From Chara braunii (Eukaryota > Streptophyta > Charophyceae > Charales > Characeae), in NCBI GenBank assembly GCA_003427395.1, contig BFEA01000074.1:1333788-1388932 (forward strand): DNA of 55,145 nt, read 5' to 3'. A program made the translations under genes and the position numbers. Below the pieces are notes generated by a model. That model saw only the letters and a list, made by a program, of their open reading frames with translations, did no database searches and was not told the DNA's origin. Below, one piece after another: positions 41,975 to 52,857 of this stretch (positions within the stretch are counted from its first letter, which is position 1; every line of letters starts with the position of its first letter).

Positions 41975-42844
41975 AAAAAAAACACAACCGCCTTTTCGAA
42001 CTCCGCCCTGACACCACTGCCGGCCTCGAGTTACGAACACCTTTTCGAACTCAGGCCTTGATACAGTCACCGAAGGCCTGTTTTTCATGCCTTTAGGAAC
42101 TCAAAACATGACGCGTCCGCCGTTGTTTCTTTTTTTTTTTTCCTTCCTTTTTTCTTTCCCTTTTTCCCTTTTCCTTTTAACTTCTAACTTTGTCTCGCAG
42201 TTTCTGGAAGTAGCTTTCGGCTTGCTTTGTCCATGTACCGGAGGCCGGAATTGGCCCGGAAGTAGCTTTCGGCTTGCTTTGTCCTTCACTGTTAATTTTC
42301 ACCGAAGGAAGACAGCACCAATATTTCTCACTGTTAGCGGCAGCGGGAGGAGCTTAGCGCTAATGATGCGCTAATTTTGGCGCAGAAGAGGAGGCGTTCG
42401 GGACCCGTGCCAGTTGGCCCGGGTCCGGGCCCGAGACGCTTCCCAGTTGACCCAGGTGATGAAAGGTCGTCTCTCTCGTCAACTCCGAGGATGAGAAGTG
42501 CATGTGTCGAAAAGTGAGGTTGGCGGGCATGGCCCGAAGGGTGGTTGGTTAAAATGGTGGTGAGCGTAACAGCAGTATCTTGGACCAAGGGGTCGGGTTA
42601 AGAGGAAGATTTCTTCCCTCGAGAAATTGAAGGCCTTCGTCACAAGAAGTGCTCCTCCCCGCACACGAGTTTGTTCCTGTCGTCCTCCAAAAGGTATAAC
42701 CTCATGCCTTTTTACTGTTTTGAAGTGATGCCTCTGACAACCAGCGGTAGGATAGGTTTTGCGTCGTCTTTCAGATATCCCGTAGTATTCGTACTATTTT
42801 TGACTATCTTATTTGTCTCCGCTCATGCGTTAAAGCCCTCCGGT
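41975..42844 (+). other. LINE 2 5' region / 5' UTR
   Basis: Upstream of LINE 2 ORF1. The 28-bp word ending ggaagtagctttcggcttgc..tcc is present at 42205-42232 and 42259-42286 (54-bp spacing), and 'ccttttcgaactc' at about 41990 and 42041. An open extension upstream of ATG 42845 encodes a hydrophobic stretch, but LINE 1 aligns only from the 42845 start. Confidence 0.6.
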
Positions 42845-45489
42845 ATGGCGCAACCTTTGAACCCCCTTACGGCTTCCACGGAACACATCAACCCATTGAC
42901 TGACGAAGGCAAGGACCGAATTAGAGATCTTCTCTCTAAATGTTTTCAGGATGGCACTCTGCCAAACGGGATTACCCCGGGTCTGGTAGAAACGGGAGAT
43001 GACTTCGTTTGTGTCACGGTCGATGAAAATGTATTCAGAGTCCAAACCGACTGGCTGATGGATCACGCGGTTTCCATTTTCTTCAATGATGAAGCCTCCA
43101 ACCTGCCAGTACAAGTCAAAAACAGGTTAGTGAGGATGTATGAACACGCTTGGGCGGCCGCAGGTGCTCCGCATGCTGCTCCTATAAGGGGCACGTTTTG
43201 TAATGAGGGCCATAATCTGGCCACTTACGTGGCTTCCGTCAAACAGACAACGGATTGGATGCTGAGGAAAGGATGCGATACGGTTGAGCTAGACGGATTA
43301 ACTTATGAGTTAACTTTCAAGCCGTGGATGAATATCCACCAATTGCAAGCATCATGGAAGGATGCCATGCGGCAGAAGTACTTTTGGATTCGCTGTTTGG
43401 AGGTGCCGGTAGCGATACTGGGCCTTTGAAGGGAGTGGTGGAAGACGCCTTCGGGACTGTCGTTAGAGACTACCCGGCGTACAAGAAAGCACTCGAACCT
43501 GACCTTCGTAATGTTCGTTTTGATCTTGTCCCGTCAGCGAAAATGAAATTTAAGAAATATCTGGAAATAGACCTTGGAAGCTTCGGGAAAGTCAAAATTG
43601 AAGTAATATGTGCAGAATAGTCCTGGTGCCAAACTTGTAGCCGCCACTTCCACAAGGAAACGGATGTCGACTGCCCGGCAAGATCGAAGGACAAAACTGG
43701 ATCCAAGAGTAAAACCTCAGATGGGAAGAAGAGGAGTGATGGTGATGAGGATGGGGATGGAAGGGGGGGTACGGAAAAGAAGGCAGAAGGAAAAAGTGAC
43801 AACAAGGGAGATCAGGGAGGAGAGAAATGGGTGAAGGTCTCCGTTAAGAAAGTAAGGGGAGGGACTGAAGGGGAGAAAAGAGACCCAAAAGGGAAGGGAA
43901 AGAAAGGAAAGCGACGAAGGCAACCCTCCTACAAAGAGGTGCTAAAAGGAGACGCAGCAGTTGATCATGACAGAACAGGAACTGGAACAGAAAAGATTGT
44001 GGCAGGAGACAAGGGAGAGAAGGAGGAGGAGAAGGAGCTGGAGAGGAAGGGTAAGACTACTGAGGATGGGGAGAACAACAACGAGGGGAGTAAGTTATTG
44101 GGGGAGAAGAGCGAGCAGGAGGATCAAAAAGGGATGGGAGGGGAGGGCTCTATCCCAAAGGACGTTGCAATGAGAGAAAAGTCCCCTGACCCAGAATTCC
44201 GGGAGGAAGATGAAAACACAGAATTGAAGGATCCGAGGGTCACAAGAAAACACAGGGAAGAAAGAAGTCCAGCGAAAGATAAAGGAACGAAAGGTAAGGA
44301 GGAAGAAAGAAAAAGCTTCCTACGCAAATCTTCCGTTTCACTTTCGTCTGCCCCTTTCGTTTTCAATGGCCCTAGCCCTATAAAGAAAGGCAACCAAAAA
44401 ATCAGTAAAGGAGCAAGAGATATGCTGAAGAAAAGTAACCGTAAGTCCGATGAGACCGGTCTCCTTCCCAAGTCTAAAGACACTTCCTCAGAAAAGGAAG
44501 TCCCCGTGGAGGAGGTGACTCCTACCTTGAATAAAAGGAAGGAGAAACCCTCTGACAATGGGGATCTGCCAAATGGGGAAACGACAGACACGGAAGGAGG
44601 ACGATCGGAGGCGATTTTGGATTTCGGGATTCCAGGGTTGTTTGGTGAGGAAGGGGGGATTAGCTTTGGCGTGGGAGACGACACAGTACCCACGTGTAAG
44701 AAAGCGAAAATAAACGACAATACCGCCCTACCCACCCTGAAGGACCGGGAGAATGGAGATCTGAGTTGCCAACCCGCTGACCATAGCACAAAAAAGAGGA
44801 CACAGCCTGGGCGGTCGGCACAGAAATCCTTACTTCTAGCTGCCCCAATGGTAACACTGGGCAGGACCGACAGGCTGGCAGGTCAGGTTAATGAATACTT
44901 GATTCCACTAATTTTCTCAGATTCAGGCCAGAGACTAAGAATTTACACACACAGGTCTGGCGAGGCCGGATTAAGCCTCCCTATGATGTCAGTCCCGTCC
45001 GCCCCCTCAGAGGAGGAGGCTTTGGCGATGACAAGCAGGCAAGTCTTCAACGAAACAGGTATGTGCGTGTCCATCCCATCCCCTAAAAGGGGGAGACATG
45101 TGGTCCCTCTGCCCGATAATAAGAAAGCCCTACTTCACATTGCCTTCATGGGTATCTCTGCAGTTACTCCGGATTTTCGGAGCTGGGGTCTGAAAAATGG
45201 GTATTGGTACCCGTTTCAAGATTTCACTTCCCCAAATCTAGAGGCTCTGTCGAACATCACCTTACTGCCTGGTTTATCAGCAAGGGTCATCTATGATTGG
45301 CTATCGAAAAGGGATGCACTGACTACTTTAACTGGGAGGAAATTTGCAGCACTTGTAAATGCGACGGGTTTCCCCCCTGAAATCAGGATGTTGGTTGATT
45401 CCCAGCCTGAAATCACTCCGAAAGCAGCCGAGGAAGACCGCATCCAACAAGCTAGCGGGTTGGACCATACTAATGGTCTTACCGAATAG
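42845..45489 (+). pseudogene. LINE 2 ORF1: DUF4283-like, zinc knuckle, Nudix-like C-terminus
   Basis: Start MAQPLNPL chosen because LINE 1 aligns from here. Residues ~15-190 resemble the plant DUF4283 RNA-binding fold (TDWMLRKGCD, TYELTFKPWM, YFWIRCLEVPVAI). A frame change near 43420 and one in-frame TAG (43618-43620) follow. Then come the knuckle CQTCSRHFHKETDVDC (43627-43674, Cx2Cx4Hx6C), a long Lys/Glu-rich linker with PSYKEVLKG, and a C-terminal domain (44890-45310) patterned like a Nudix hydrolase. In it a strand pair, then SLPMMSVPSAPSEEEALAM and SRQVFNETGM recall the Nudix box Ex7REUxEExGU with two substitutions. ORF1 would bind element RNA; a Nudix activity is inference only. Confidence 0.75.
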
Positions 45490-46950
45490 AATCCGGATTG
45501 CAACCTGGAATGTGAAAGGGCTGGGAGATACTAACAATCGTTACAAAAGACAGCGCCTGTGCTCCTGGGTCCATAAGGAAGCAGTGCAGATAATGTGCCT
45601 CCAGGAGACCAAGCTGGATTTCTGCAAAACGCATAGGGCAGTTAATTGGTGGAGGCGCCCTCAATTTTGGGCCCCAACAGATGGGACGAAGGGAGGAACT
45701 GCCATCCTTCTACATGAAGACCTTGACTGTCAGGTCCTTGACTCCTTTATCGATCCCGGGGGGAGATTAGTTTGGGTTAAATTAGCTACGGAGGACAAAG
45801 ACTGAGCAATAGTCTCAGTATACGCCCCCACAGACTATATTGACAGAACGGACTTCTTCGCTACCCTCCCATCGTTTTTGCCTGATACCGAAAACTTAGT
45901 TATCTCAGGGGACTGGAATACAATACGGAATCCTGGTTTGGATTCCCCAGTGAGTACCACACTGAGGTCGGACACCTCTCTGCTATTGGCCTTCATTGAT
46001 GAGCAGGGACTAACAGATACATTTCGTTGCCTTAACCCTGAAGATTCAGGGTAAACCTGGTATGGGCCAAAGCCGTCCCCGCGAGCCCCGGCTCCGCGTA
46101 GACGATTGAACTTTATTCTGGCAAGGGGTTCCCTGTGGGACAGATGCTCTACTTCCGAGTACAGAGTGTCGGATCTTTCCGACCACTACCCAGAATTTAT
46201 GGAGGTCTTATCAAAAGATATCACCACAAGGGAAAGACCGCCTTTTAGATTAAATGTTAATAATCTGAAAGACAAAGGGATTCCTAAGTGGATCCCCTCT
46301 CAAATGCAGGGGTGGCTTCAGGCCAAAGACTTGTTCGAAGATGAAAAAACATGGGCTGACGTGGGAATACAGACAATAAGAGTCGCAATGATGGAATTTT
46401 CCAGAATGAAGGCGGCCCACAGGAACTGGAAAGAAACTAAGTTGCATAGACTGATAAAAGAAGCAGAATCTCGGATGGGCGAGGACCCTTTTGCTGACTA
46501 CTACTGGACGGAAAAGAGAAAACTTGTTCTAGCTCGGTTAGAGGAAGTGGAAGTTCTCAAACAGTCAGAGAGATTGGAATGGTTAAAGCTCAGGGGGATT
46601 ATGGGGTGCGATAGGATGACAAAGTTAACATTCCGTTCGCTGATTTTACGTCAGACAAAACCTCTTATCAGAGAATTAACTCATCCCTTTGCCCTGAACT
46701 CCCCGGTAGCCACAGATACGGTGGACCTGTGTCACTATGCCCTGGAGTACTTCAGGGACATAGTGTCAACAAGACGCTCGTTTGACCATTTCGAGACAGA
46801 TCTTTCAGAAGTTTCTAACTTTTGGGATCGATCCAGAGCCCGGATTAATGTTTCAATTATAAATCATTTGGATGCTCCTCTGACAGAAAGAGAACTCCAC
46901 CGAGCAGTCAAAAGCATGGCCAGGGGCAAATGCCCAGGCCTGGATGGTCT
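45473..46950 (+). pseudogene. LINE 2 ORF2: endonuclease and start of RT, truncated
   Basis: ATG 45473 lies in the last 17 nt of ORF1. One reading frame runs to the truncation with only two stops, TGA at 45803 and TAA at 46052. Endonuclease motifs are IATWNVKGLGD, LQETKLD, SVYAPTDYIDR, ISGDWN, RRRLNFILARG and the catalytic SDLSDHYPEF, so all key residues (Asn, Glu, Asp, His) are present. A connector follows (WKETKLHRLIKEAESRM), then VKSMARGKCPGLDGL, the first RT motif, where the element is cut. Confidence 0.88.
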
Positions 46951-47438
46951 GGGACTCAGACTCGTTGTGGGATCCGGAGTATTTCAACCCTTGGGTGAGC
47001 CAGTGTCTCAGACGGAGATGCCTGGAATTCCCCTGCCTAACCGAGAATCGATTGTGCCCTAGGGAGTTTCACTGTGCTACGACCAGCGATCCGAGGTGTC
47101 CCGATTTTCCCACTTCGGATAACTCGCACTACTTCATATCCCTCGGCTTCGTCGTTATCACTACCAACTTCCCTCCCTTCCGCCTCCTTCTCCCGTATCA
47201 CCAACTCAGAGTTGTCCCGTGGAATTCCATCGCCGAGTACTGGCCCCGCACGCCCTGCGGAAATTGTCGGCGACGCGGCAACCGACGAGCCCCCGACAAG
47301 AGGAGGCCTAACCCAAACGCGCGACGAAAGACGCTACGTGGCTGCCCCCAGAGGCCCAACTCATCAGAATCACAGCCATTCCGGGAAGACCCCTCCCCGA
47401 ACCACCGCCCCCGAAATAGACGAATCGGACGGCCTTGA
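46951..47438 (+). pseudogene. LTR-borne ORF, 5' LTR copy, start lost
   Basis: Same frame as the ORF at 28569-29051, open from the LINE 2 junction to TGA at 47436-47438. The ATG lies in the deleted part of the LTR; an ATG at 46944 belongs to LINE 2 sequence and is accidental. Shared words include EFPCLTEN, LCPREFHC, PPFRLLL, VPWNSIA and the ending RRIGRP. Confidence 0.5.
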
Positions 47439-47672
47439 ATGCACAGCGCATGCCATCTGCCTTATGTTGCACGACATAGAACACCCGCAGACCGGAAGTA
47501 ACTCGCCCTCAACCATATTGAACCTGTGCCCTGAAACCCTGTAGTTCTGACCTGGGAATCCACCCCCACTTTCCCAAAAATCCTTGGCACACCCCTTGTC
47601 GCACTTCCAGGCCCACATCCTACTCCGATCAGGAAGTCGCACCGGGCGTGAGGTTGGTATCGAAGCCCGACA
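46951..47672 (+). repeat. Truncated 5' LTR of relic B
   Basis: Matches the end of the solo LTR and the last visible 305 bp of the 3' LTR (54839-55145). Ends ...CCCGACA (47666-47672), the expected CA end. Its first ~1.8-1.9 kb, including the promoter, is missing. Confidence 0.85.
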
Positions 47673-47674
47673 CG

Positions 47675-47692
47675 TGGCCGGGTTGTAGGACC
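47675..47692 (+). promoter_or_regulatory. Putative primer-binding site of relic B
   Basis: TGGCCGGGTTGTAGGACC begins two bases after the LTR end. TGG complements the CCA end of a tRNA. Relic A has TGGCCGG at the equivalent place (about 18068, minus). The tRNA species is not identified. Confidence 0.5.
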
Positions 47693-47807
47693 AATAACAC
47701 GATAATTGAGCGATCTGGCTAACCGAGGGCGACCTCGACCCTGGAACGTGCATAGAAGCGACCCCGTCGCCACTAGAAGCAGATCGGCTAATCGACGAGC
47801 GACCAAC

Positions 47808-48497
47808 ATGAATGCTAATCCACAGAATCCGAATCCGCAGCAGAACCCCAATCAGCAACAAAATCCTAATCAACCCGCACCGCGAGCACGGGTTCCTATG
47901 ACGCCACCAAATCTCTATCTATTTGATCCTGCGCATCATCTTGCTGGTGCATGGTTAGCCACGCTCCGGGCGCAGCAGTATGGTGACAACGAAGCTCAGG
48001 TGAACATCCCCGCTCGATTAGGAGGGGACGCCCATCATTGGTTTAGTACCTATGTATGGGTGGATCTTCCAACTTTCGAGCGAGATTTTCTGAATCGGTT
48101 TGATTATATCCATCCAGAACAAGCGCTCTTTATGATTAAAGATCGGGTCCAGAAAACCCTTGAGTCTGTCACGGAATACCGAAACCGGTTTTACCGAATG
48201 TTTGTGAAAACAGAGCGAGGTGAGCAAGTAGGAAGAGATTTGTTCATTGACGGACTTCGCAGCCGAACGATAAGGGCGAAACTGCGAAAACAGTTCTCCC
48301 CCATCAATCACACGCTGCAACAGATCATGGCAGGCGCAGAAGAAATGGAAAGAAAATTTGTTGCGAGTTTCTTAGAAGGAGAGGATTACCCCAGGGAAGG
48401 AGACTCGTCTGAATTTGCCAGGGCTAAGGCTGAGCTGGCCGTGTTGCAAAACAAATTCGAGAACATGGGATTTGTATCTGGCCCGGTCACCTACTAG
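47808..48497 (+). pseudogene. gag: Relic B gag (capsid)
   Basis: Begins MNANPQNPN, the same start as relic A; an in-frame ATG at 47706 is not conserved. An Asn/Gln/Pro-rich N-terminus is followed by the gag core: HLAGAWLATLRAQQYGDNEA, AHHWFSTYVW, FLNRFDYIHPEQALF and GRDLFIDGLRSRTIRAKLRK. It ends at TAG 48495-48497; the zinc knuckle lies downstream in another frame, so gag is split. Confidence 0.87.
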
Positions 48498-48659
48498 AGC
48501 AGATAACCCCTAAACGATCGGTTCCAAGTGTGATTGCAAACGTACCCGCTCCCATGATAACAGTACGCCCACCCCCGATCGAAACCCCCTCACGACCGAA
48601 TGAGTCTTCCGCCTTACTCGAACTAACCAAAACATTGGTTAATTTGATTTAGGAGAGCA

Positions 48660-49765
48660 AGGAGCAGCGGGAATACAATGCTCGAATCGAGGCTATGATG
48701 AGATCGATGCGACCCATCGTAGTACGTGTCGCGCCGATCCAACACGGATTGGCTCCGACACCGCCTCTTACCGGGATCCCGGGCAATTTGAATGTCTGCT
48801 ACACGTGTCACCAACCAGGGCACATAGCCCGGGATTGCCCTCACCGGCCCCCGCAACAACGAGTCGGAACCGCACCAGTAGCTGCAGCACCAATCGCTAA
48901 CGGGTCGGGACGGGTAGGAGCCTTGATGGAAGAAGTAGAGGGAAGCGGAACCACGTTAGCAACAATGGAGGAAGTTGCAGAGCTTATTCCATTAGATCGG
49001 TATGTGACACTGGGATATTTGGACCTTGGAATGATTGGTACGATTAGACCGGCGCCTGAACAACGAGAAGTGGCGGAGTGGCGACCTTCTCCAGGAGAGA
49101 TGGAGTTAGGAGGACCCACCTTCGTCACGGGGGAAATAGATGTTTTAAACATCGTACGAGCTTCAGATCATCGAATCCCCTTCCGATCGGTCATCTGCTT
49201 TCAATATCAGAGCAGGCTAACGAACGCATGCTACAACATTGTAAAGCAAATCGGAAACGGTTTGCTCTTACCCGAGCAGCAAACACAAAAACAAAAGGAC
49301 CGACACCGGACGAAAATGTCGCAAGTACTTCTGATCCCATACGCATAGGACTAATCCAAAAAGATGATCACTTCATGCGGATTAAACCCATTCCATGGAA
49401 ATCCGCGGAATGCGATATTGAGGTATGGGGAATTTCAGATAATGCTATCATCGATTCAGGAGCTGTTGTGTTGGCTATTTCATTACGGGTAGTGGAGAGA
49501 GCAAGAAGAAAGGGCGATCTGATCATGCTCACAGAAAAAGATCAGCTCGTCCCGCCAGATGAAGAAAAGATAAAAACAGTGGGACGAATGACTAACGTTG
49601 CTTTTCGATTAGGGAAGGTGCATGCTTTGGGTGACGTCGTAGTATGAGATGTCAACACTTACGACGTTTTTTTTTGCCTTCCCGCCCTGGTAGCACTACG
49701 GGCCGATCTGGACTTCGAAAGACAATCGATTGTCCTCCAAAATACGGGGGGGAAGCCCTACGTTG
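48660..49765 (+). pseudogene. Relic B nucleocapsid knuckle and aspartic protease
   Basis: The zinc knuckle CYTCHQPGHIARDC (Cx2Cx4Hx4C) is at 48797-48838, with Ala/Thr-rich sequence after it. Protease lies in the next frame: the catalytic IIDSGAVVLAIS (Asp codon at 49453), then GRMTNVAFRLGKVHALGDVV, a TGA at 49645, and 'NTYDVFFCLPALVALRADLDFERQ' in pieces. Retropepsin works as a dimer in the particle. Confidence 0.85.
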
Positions 49766-49770
49766 TACCA

Positions 49771-50418
49771 ATGAGACTGACCCTTCGTACTACCGCTAAT
49801 CTAGCCCCACGAGTTTCTCCCGCGATGACGGGGACTCTTCGCGTGATTACCTGGGACAACGGGCAGACATCCAAGGACGCAGACAGCAGCGATGATGAGG
49901 ATGATCCCGTAATCCTGGAGATGGCACAAGAACGTATCCATTACCCCGTGCAACGGACAAGTGCTAAAGCATTGAGTAGGACTAATCAAGACTTGCAAAA
50001 AACACAGGCTATGATTATGGGAGAACCTCTCATACAAATTTCAAGGATGGTCGATTCCTTGGAACCCCCTCGAACCCTGTGCGAAGGGATCTCCCCTCTT
50101 CTCGCCCGATACAATGACAAAAGGCACTACTGCGATATCACGGATCTCCCGAAGTCTCTGTTGACACCTGCAAAAGAGATTCGATTGCTATGCTTAGGGG
50201 CAAAGATCAACTCTTTGGAACCCCCTGAGCGCCTCGAGAACGGGCTCGGGATCAAGATTGCAATGAAACCTGTGCCGTGGCAAGACATTCGAGACGGGGT
50301 AACACCTGAATAACACGTGGCCATCCGAGAACAAGATGCGCAGATGATGGTCACGGTGTTCTCCTGACAATCAGATAACTCATTCATCTCCGCGCCCCCG
50401 CCAGAAAATGTCAAGCGG
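49771..50418 (+). pseudogene. Relic B protease-RT linker
   Basis: Conserved with relic A: 'YCDITDLPKSLLTPAKEIRLL' and 'QDIRDGVTPE', followed by TAA (50311) where relic A has GAA. A TGA near 50366 falls where relic A has Trp (FSWRSD). Same reading frame as RT. Confidence 0.7.
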
Positions 50419-51420
50419 GTGAATACAAAACACATCGATGTGAGGATATGGGATGAGTCGTATGAGTTGCACGTACCTCGATATGTACCTGATGAGATTC
50501 ACCGCCTAATCGCAGACATTCTAAAGGAATACAAAGGAGCGATTAGTGTGACAGACATAGACATTGGACTGTCATTAGTCATACAGCACGAGATCCAGAC
50601 AGGAAATCATTCCCCAATTCACTATAAACCTTACAGATATTCCCTGGTAGAACGGAGAAAGGCTCTCGAGCGAATTCAAGAATTTGAAGCAAGCGGTTGG
50701 ATCGAACCTGCCACCAGACCATGGTTGTTTCCGGTAGTATTAGTACCGAAAAAGAACGGATTGATTCGCATATGCATTGATTATCGCAAACTGAATGATA
50801 TCACGATCTAAGATGTGTATCCCCTCCCCCGGATTGATGATTTGTTAGATGCGATTGGATGTGCTAATTACTTCAGTAAGTTTAATATTCGGCACGCCTT
50901 CCATCACATTCTAGTTAAGGAGGAAGATCGGCCAAAGACAACCTTCGTACTGTTTGAAGGCACGTGGCAGTGGGTTCGATATCCGATGGGGATTTGCAAC
51001 GTGCCGGCCACGTTTCAAAGAGTTATGAATGTCACGTTCCAAAACTTCGTCAACAAGACGCGGCTAACGCAAGGAATGATCAACTTCTGCATCATCATAT
51101 ACATGGACGACATCCTGGTTTATTCGGAGACCTATCACGGGTATGCACAACATATCGAGGTGGACGTTGGGTGCTCTGAGAGACGCCGGATTCAAGATTG
51201 CGCTCGAAAAGAGCGAGTTTTTCCTTTCGAAAATTTCGTTCTTGGGCTACGTCGTGACACGTGGAGGACTGTGGCCTAACTCGAGAAAGGTCGCCGCGGT
51301 GAAGGAAGCTCCTATCCCCACGTCACTGACGCAGGTTCGAGCCTTCTTGGGGTTAGCTTCGTACTATCGTCGTTTCATCAAGGGCTTCGCCGCGATTGCA
51401 CGACCTTTAACGAACTTGTT
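50419..51420 (+). pseudogene. Relic B reverse transcriptase
   Basis: RT motifs in order: ASGWIEPATRPWLFPVVLVPKK, LIRICIDYRKLNDITI, a TAA at 50809, VYPLPRIDDLLDAIG, FEGTWQWVRYPMGICNVPATF, the catalytic YMDD (51100-51111) with ILVYSETYHGYAQHIE, then after a frame change near 51165 'FKIALEKSEFFLSKISFLGYVV' and the thumb SLTQVRAFLGLASYYRRFI. The active site is intact, but one stop and one frameshift inactivate the copy. A 29-bp-scale insertion (around 'KTRLTQGMINF') lies before YMDD relative to usual Ty3/gypsy RTs. Confidence 0.9.
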
Positions 51421-51846
51421 ACGGAAGGACCAGCCCCTTAGTTGGGACGCAGAGTGCGAACGGGCCTTCGAGACCCTCAAGGACGCTTTGGCAATGACAT
51501 CTATTTTGATCCGGCCGGACCCCGCTAAACAGTTCATTCACGGACTGGCAGCCGGAGGCTATTTCCGCTATTCTAACGCAGAAGGGGAACGACGGTCGCG
51601 AACACGTCATCGAATATGCGTCACGAACGGTGCCGGACGAGGGGAGGAATGACTCAGCCCCACAGGGCGAATGTTACGCAGTGGTGTGGGGAATCCAACA
51701 CTTCCATCCGTATCTGTACGGACATAAGTTCCTCCTTGTCACCGATCACGAGCCCTTGCTAGCGCTGAAGTGACTCACTAACTACACGGGCATGATTGGA
51801 CGTTGGGCGGTGCGCCTACAAGAATACGACTTCGACATCATCCATT
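51421..51846 (+). pseudogene. Relic B RNase H domain
   Basis: 'LSWDAECERAFETLKDAL' leads into RNase H. After a frame change near 51550 the pieces EYASRTVPDEGRND, QGECYAVVWGIQHFHPYLYG, 'FLLVTDHEPLLALK', TGA (at the usual Trp) and 'LTNYTGMIGRWAVRLQEYDF' follow. It ends at DIIH, where Ty3/gypsy elements normally continue RxGxxNxxADxLSR and then integrase. Confidence 0.85.
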
Positions 51847-52700
51847 GAAAGACGAAGAGGAGGAAGAGCTGGAGCTAGAAGAATCCGAGTGGGAGACCTC
51901 GGCGGAGGAGGCAGAACAAACGGACGCTCAGGCAGAGGATCTCGAGGCGGCGCGCAAAAGAGAAGAGATTGCGGCCGGAAAGCGACAATTGGAATTCGCC
52001 AGCGGAGCAAATCTGCAAATCGCCGATGATCCGACCCGAGATCCGGAGTCGCCCAAGCCCGAAGATGGGGACCCAGCTGCCGAGACTTCGAGCGCACCGA
52101 CAAGGCGGCGACGAAGTCGATCCCCCTCCCCCTCCCCCTCCGACCGTCCACCAGTTCGAGCCCGTACCGATGCGGGTCATCGGGCTTCGTCCCCGGTCGT
52201 TATCCCGCCGTCCCATTGACCATCTCACCCTCCGCCAAATTACCACCCGCGTCACCTTCCCCCGTAACCCCTTCCCCATCGATACCTTCCGATTCTTCTA
52301 CGCTACTCGCCTTGTTGTTACTGTTCACCCCCATCCCTCGACAAGGTGTGCCCTCCCCGACTTCTGCCTTCACACCCTTCTCCTTAGTGCCGCGTGGCGA
52401 GGCCACAATATCATCGAAGTTTATTGCATGATTATGGAGACTATCCCCGCATGAGAGAACTACGATCATTTTCGTGCGGCACTCTTCCGAACCTTCGCCA
52501 CTCTGTATCCCGACTACCTCGCCTCCCTCCCCCACAGTGGTAATCGCTTCCCCCGTTTCCACCGGATCGTCCGATATCAGGAGCTTCTGGAAACGGTGGC
52601 GAGGGTGGAAAGTTTTTTACCCCCGCTCCTGATTAACCCTCCCCCTCGCCATGCCCCTATGTATCATCCCCCTTTCCCCCTCCCCGGTGGACATTGATTA
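51847..52700 (+). pseudogene. Relic B 3' coding remnant (acidic and Ser/Arg-rich), no integrase
   Basis: Directly after RNase H comes an acidic segment (KDEEEEELELEESEWETSAE), an Ala/Glu helix-like part, then Pro/Arg/Ser-rich sequence (RRRSRSPSPSPSDRPP). In another frame further on there is 'YDHFRAALFRTFATLYPDYL'. None of this resembles integrase (no HHCC, no DDE) or a chromodomain. It may be the C-terminal extension of the element's polyprotein brought next to RNase H by deletion of integrase. Confidence 0.55.
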
Positions 52701-52857
52701 TAGATTGATTGGTGTGCGTGCCACGGCGATGGCATGAATAATCCCCTCCTAGGATTGACGAGAGCCCTCCTGAGGAATATGTAGGACAGAGCCCGTATGC
52801 CACGTTGGATGACGTCCACACTCCTTCACACGGTAAGTAGCAACGTAGAAAGCTCCG

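Larger units (their letters stand above)
42080..46950 (+). mobile_element. LINE 2: non-LTR retrotransposon, truncated in RT
   Basis: Relative of LINE 1 and better preserved: ORF1 42845-45489 and ORF2 from 45473. It stops at 46950, in the first RT motif (KCPGLDGL), where LTR sequence of relic B begins. The rest of RT and the 3' end are not in the window. The left boundary is approximate because of the nearby gap. Confidence 0.88.

Noticed and set aside
40901-42096. Long open frames of 340-395 codons on both strands
   Set aside because: They are made almost entirely of undefined residues from the 1000-N gap.
46944-47438. Protein starting at ATG 46944
   Set aside because: The ATG and first codons come from LINE 2; the rest is LTR sequence. 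The conserved start of that ORF (54826, 29051) is deleted here.
47650-47676. 'ttggtatcgaagc' as an initiator tRNA-Met primer-binding site for relic B
   Set aside because: Two mismatches to TGGTATCAGAGC, and it lies inside the LTR by comparison with the solo LTR; the TGG at 47675, two bases after a CA end, fits better.
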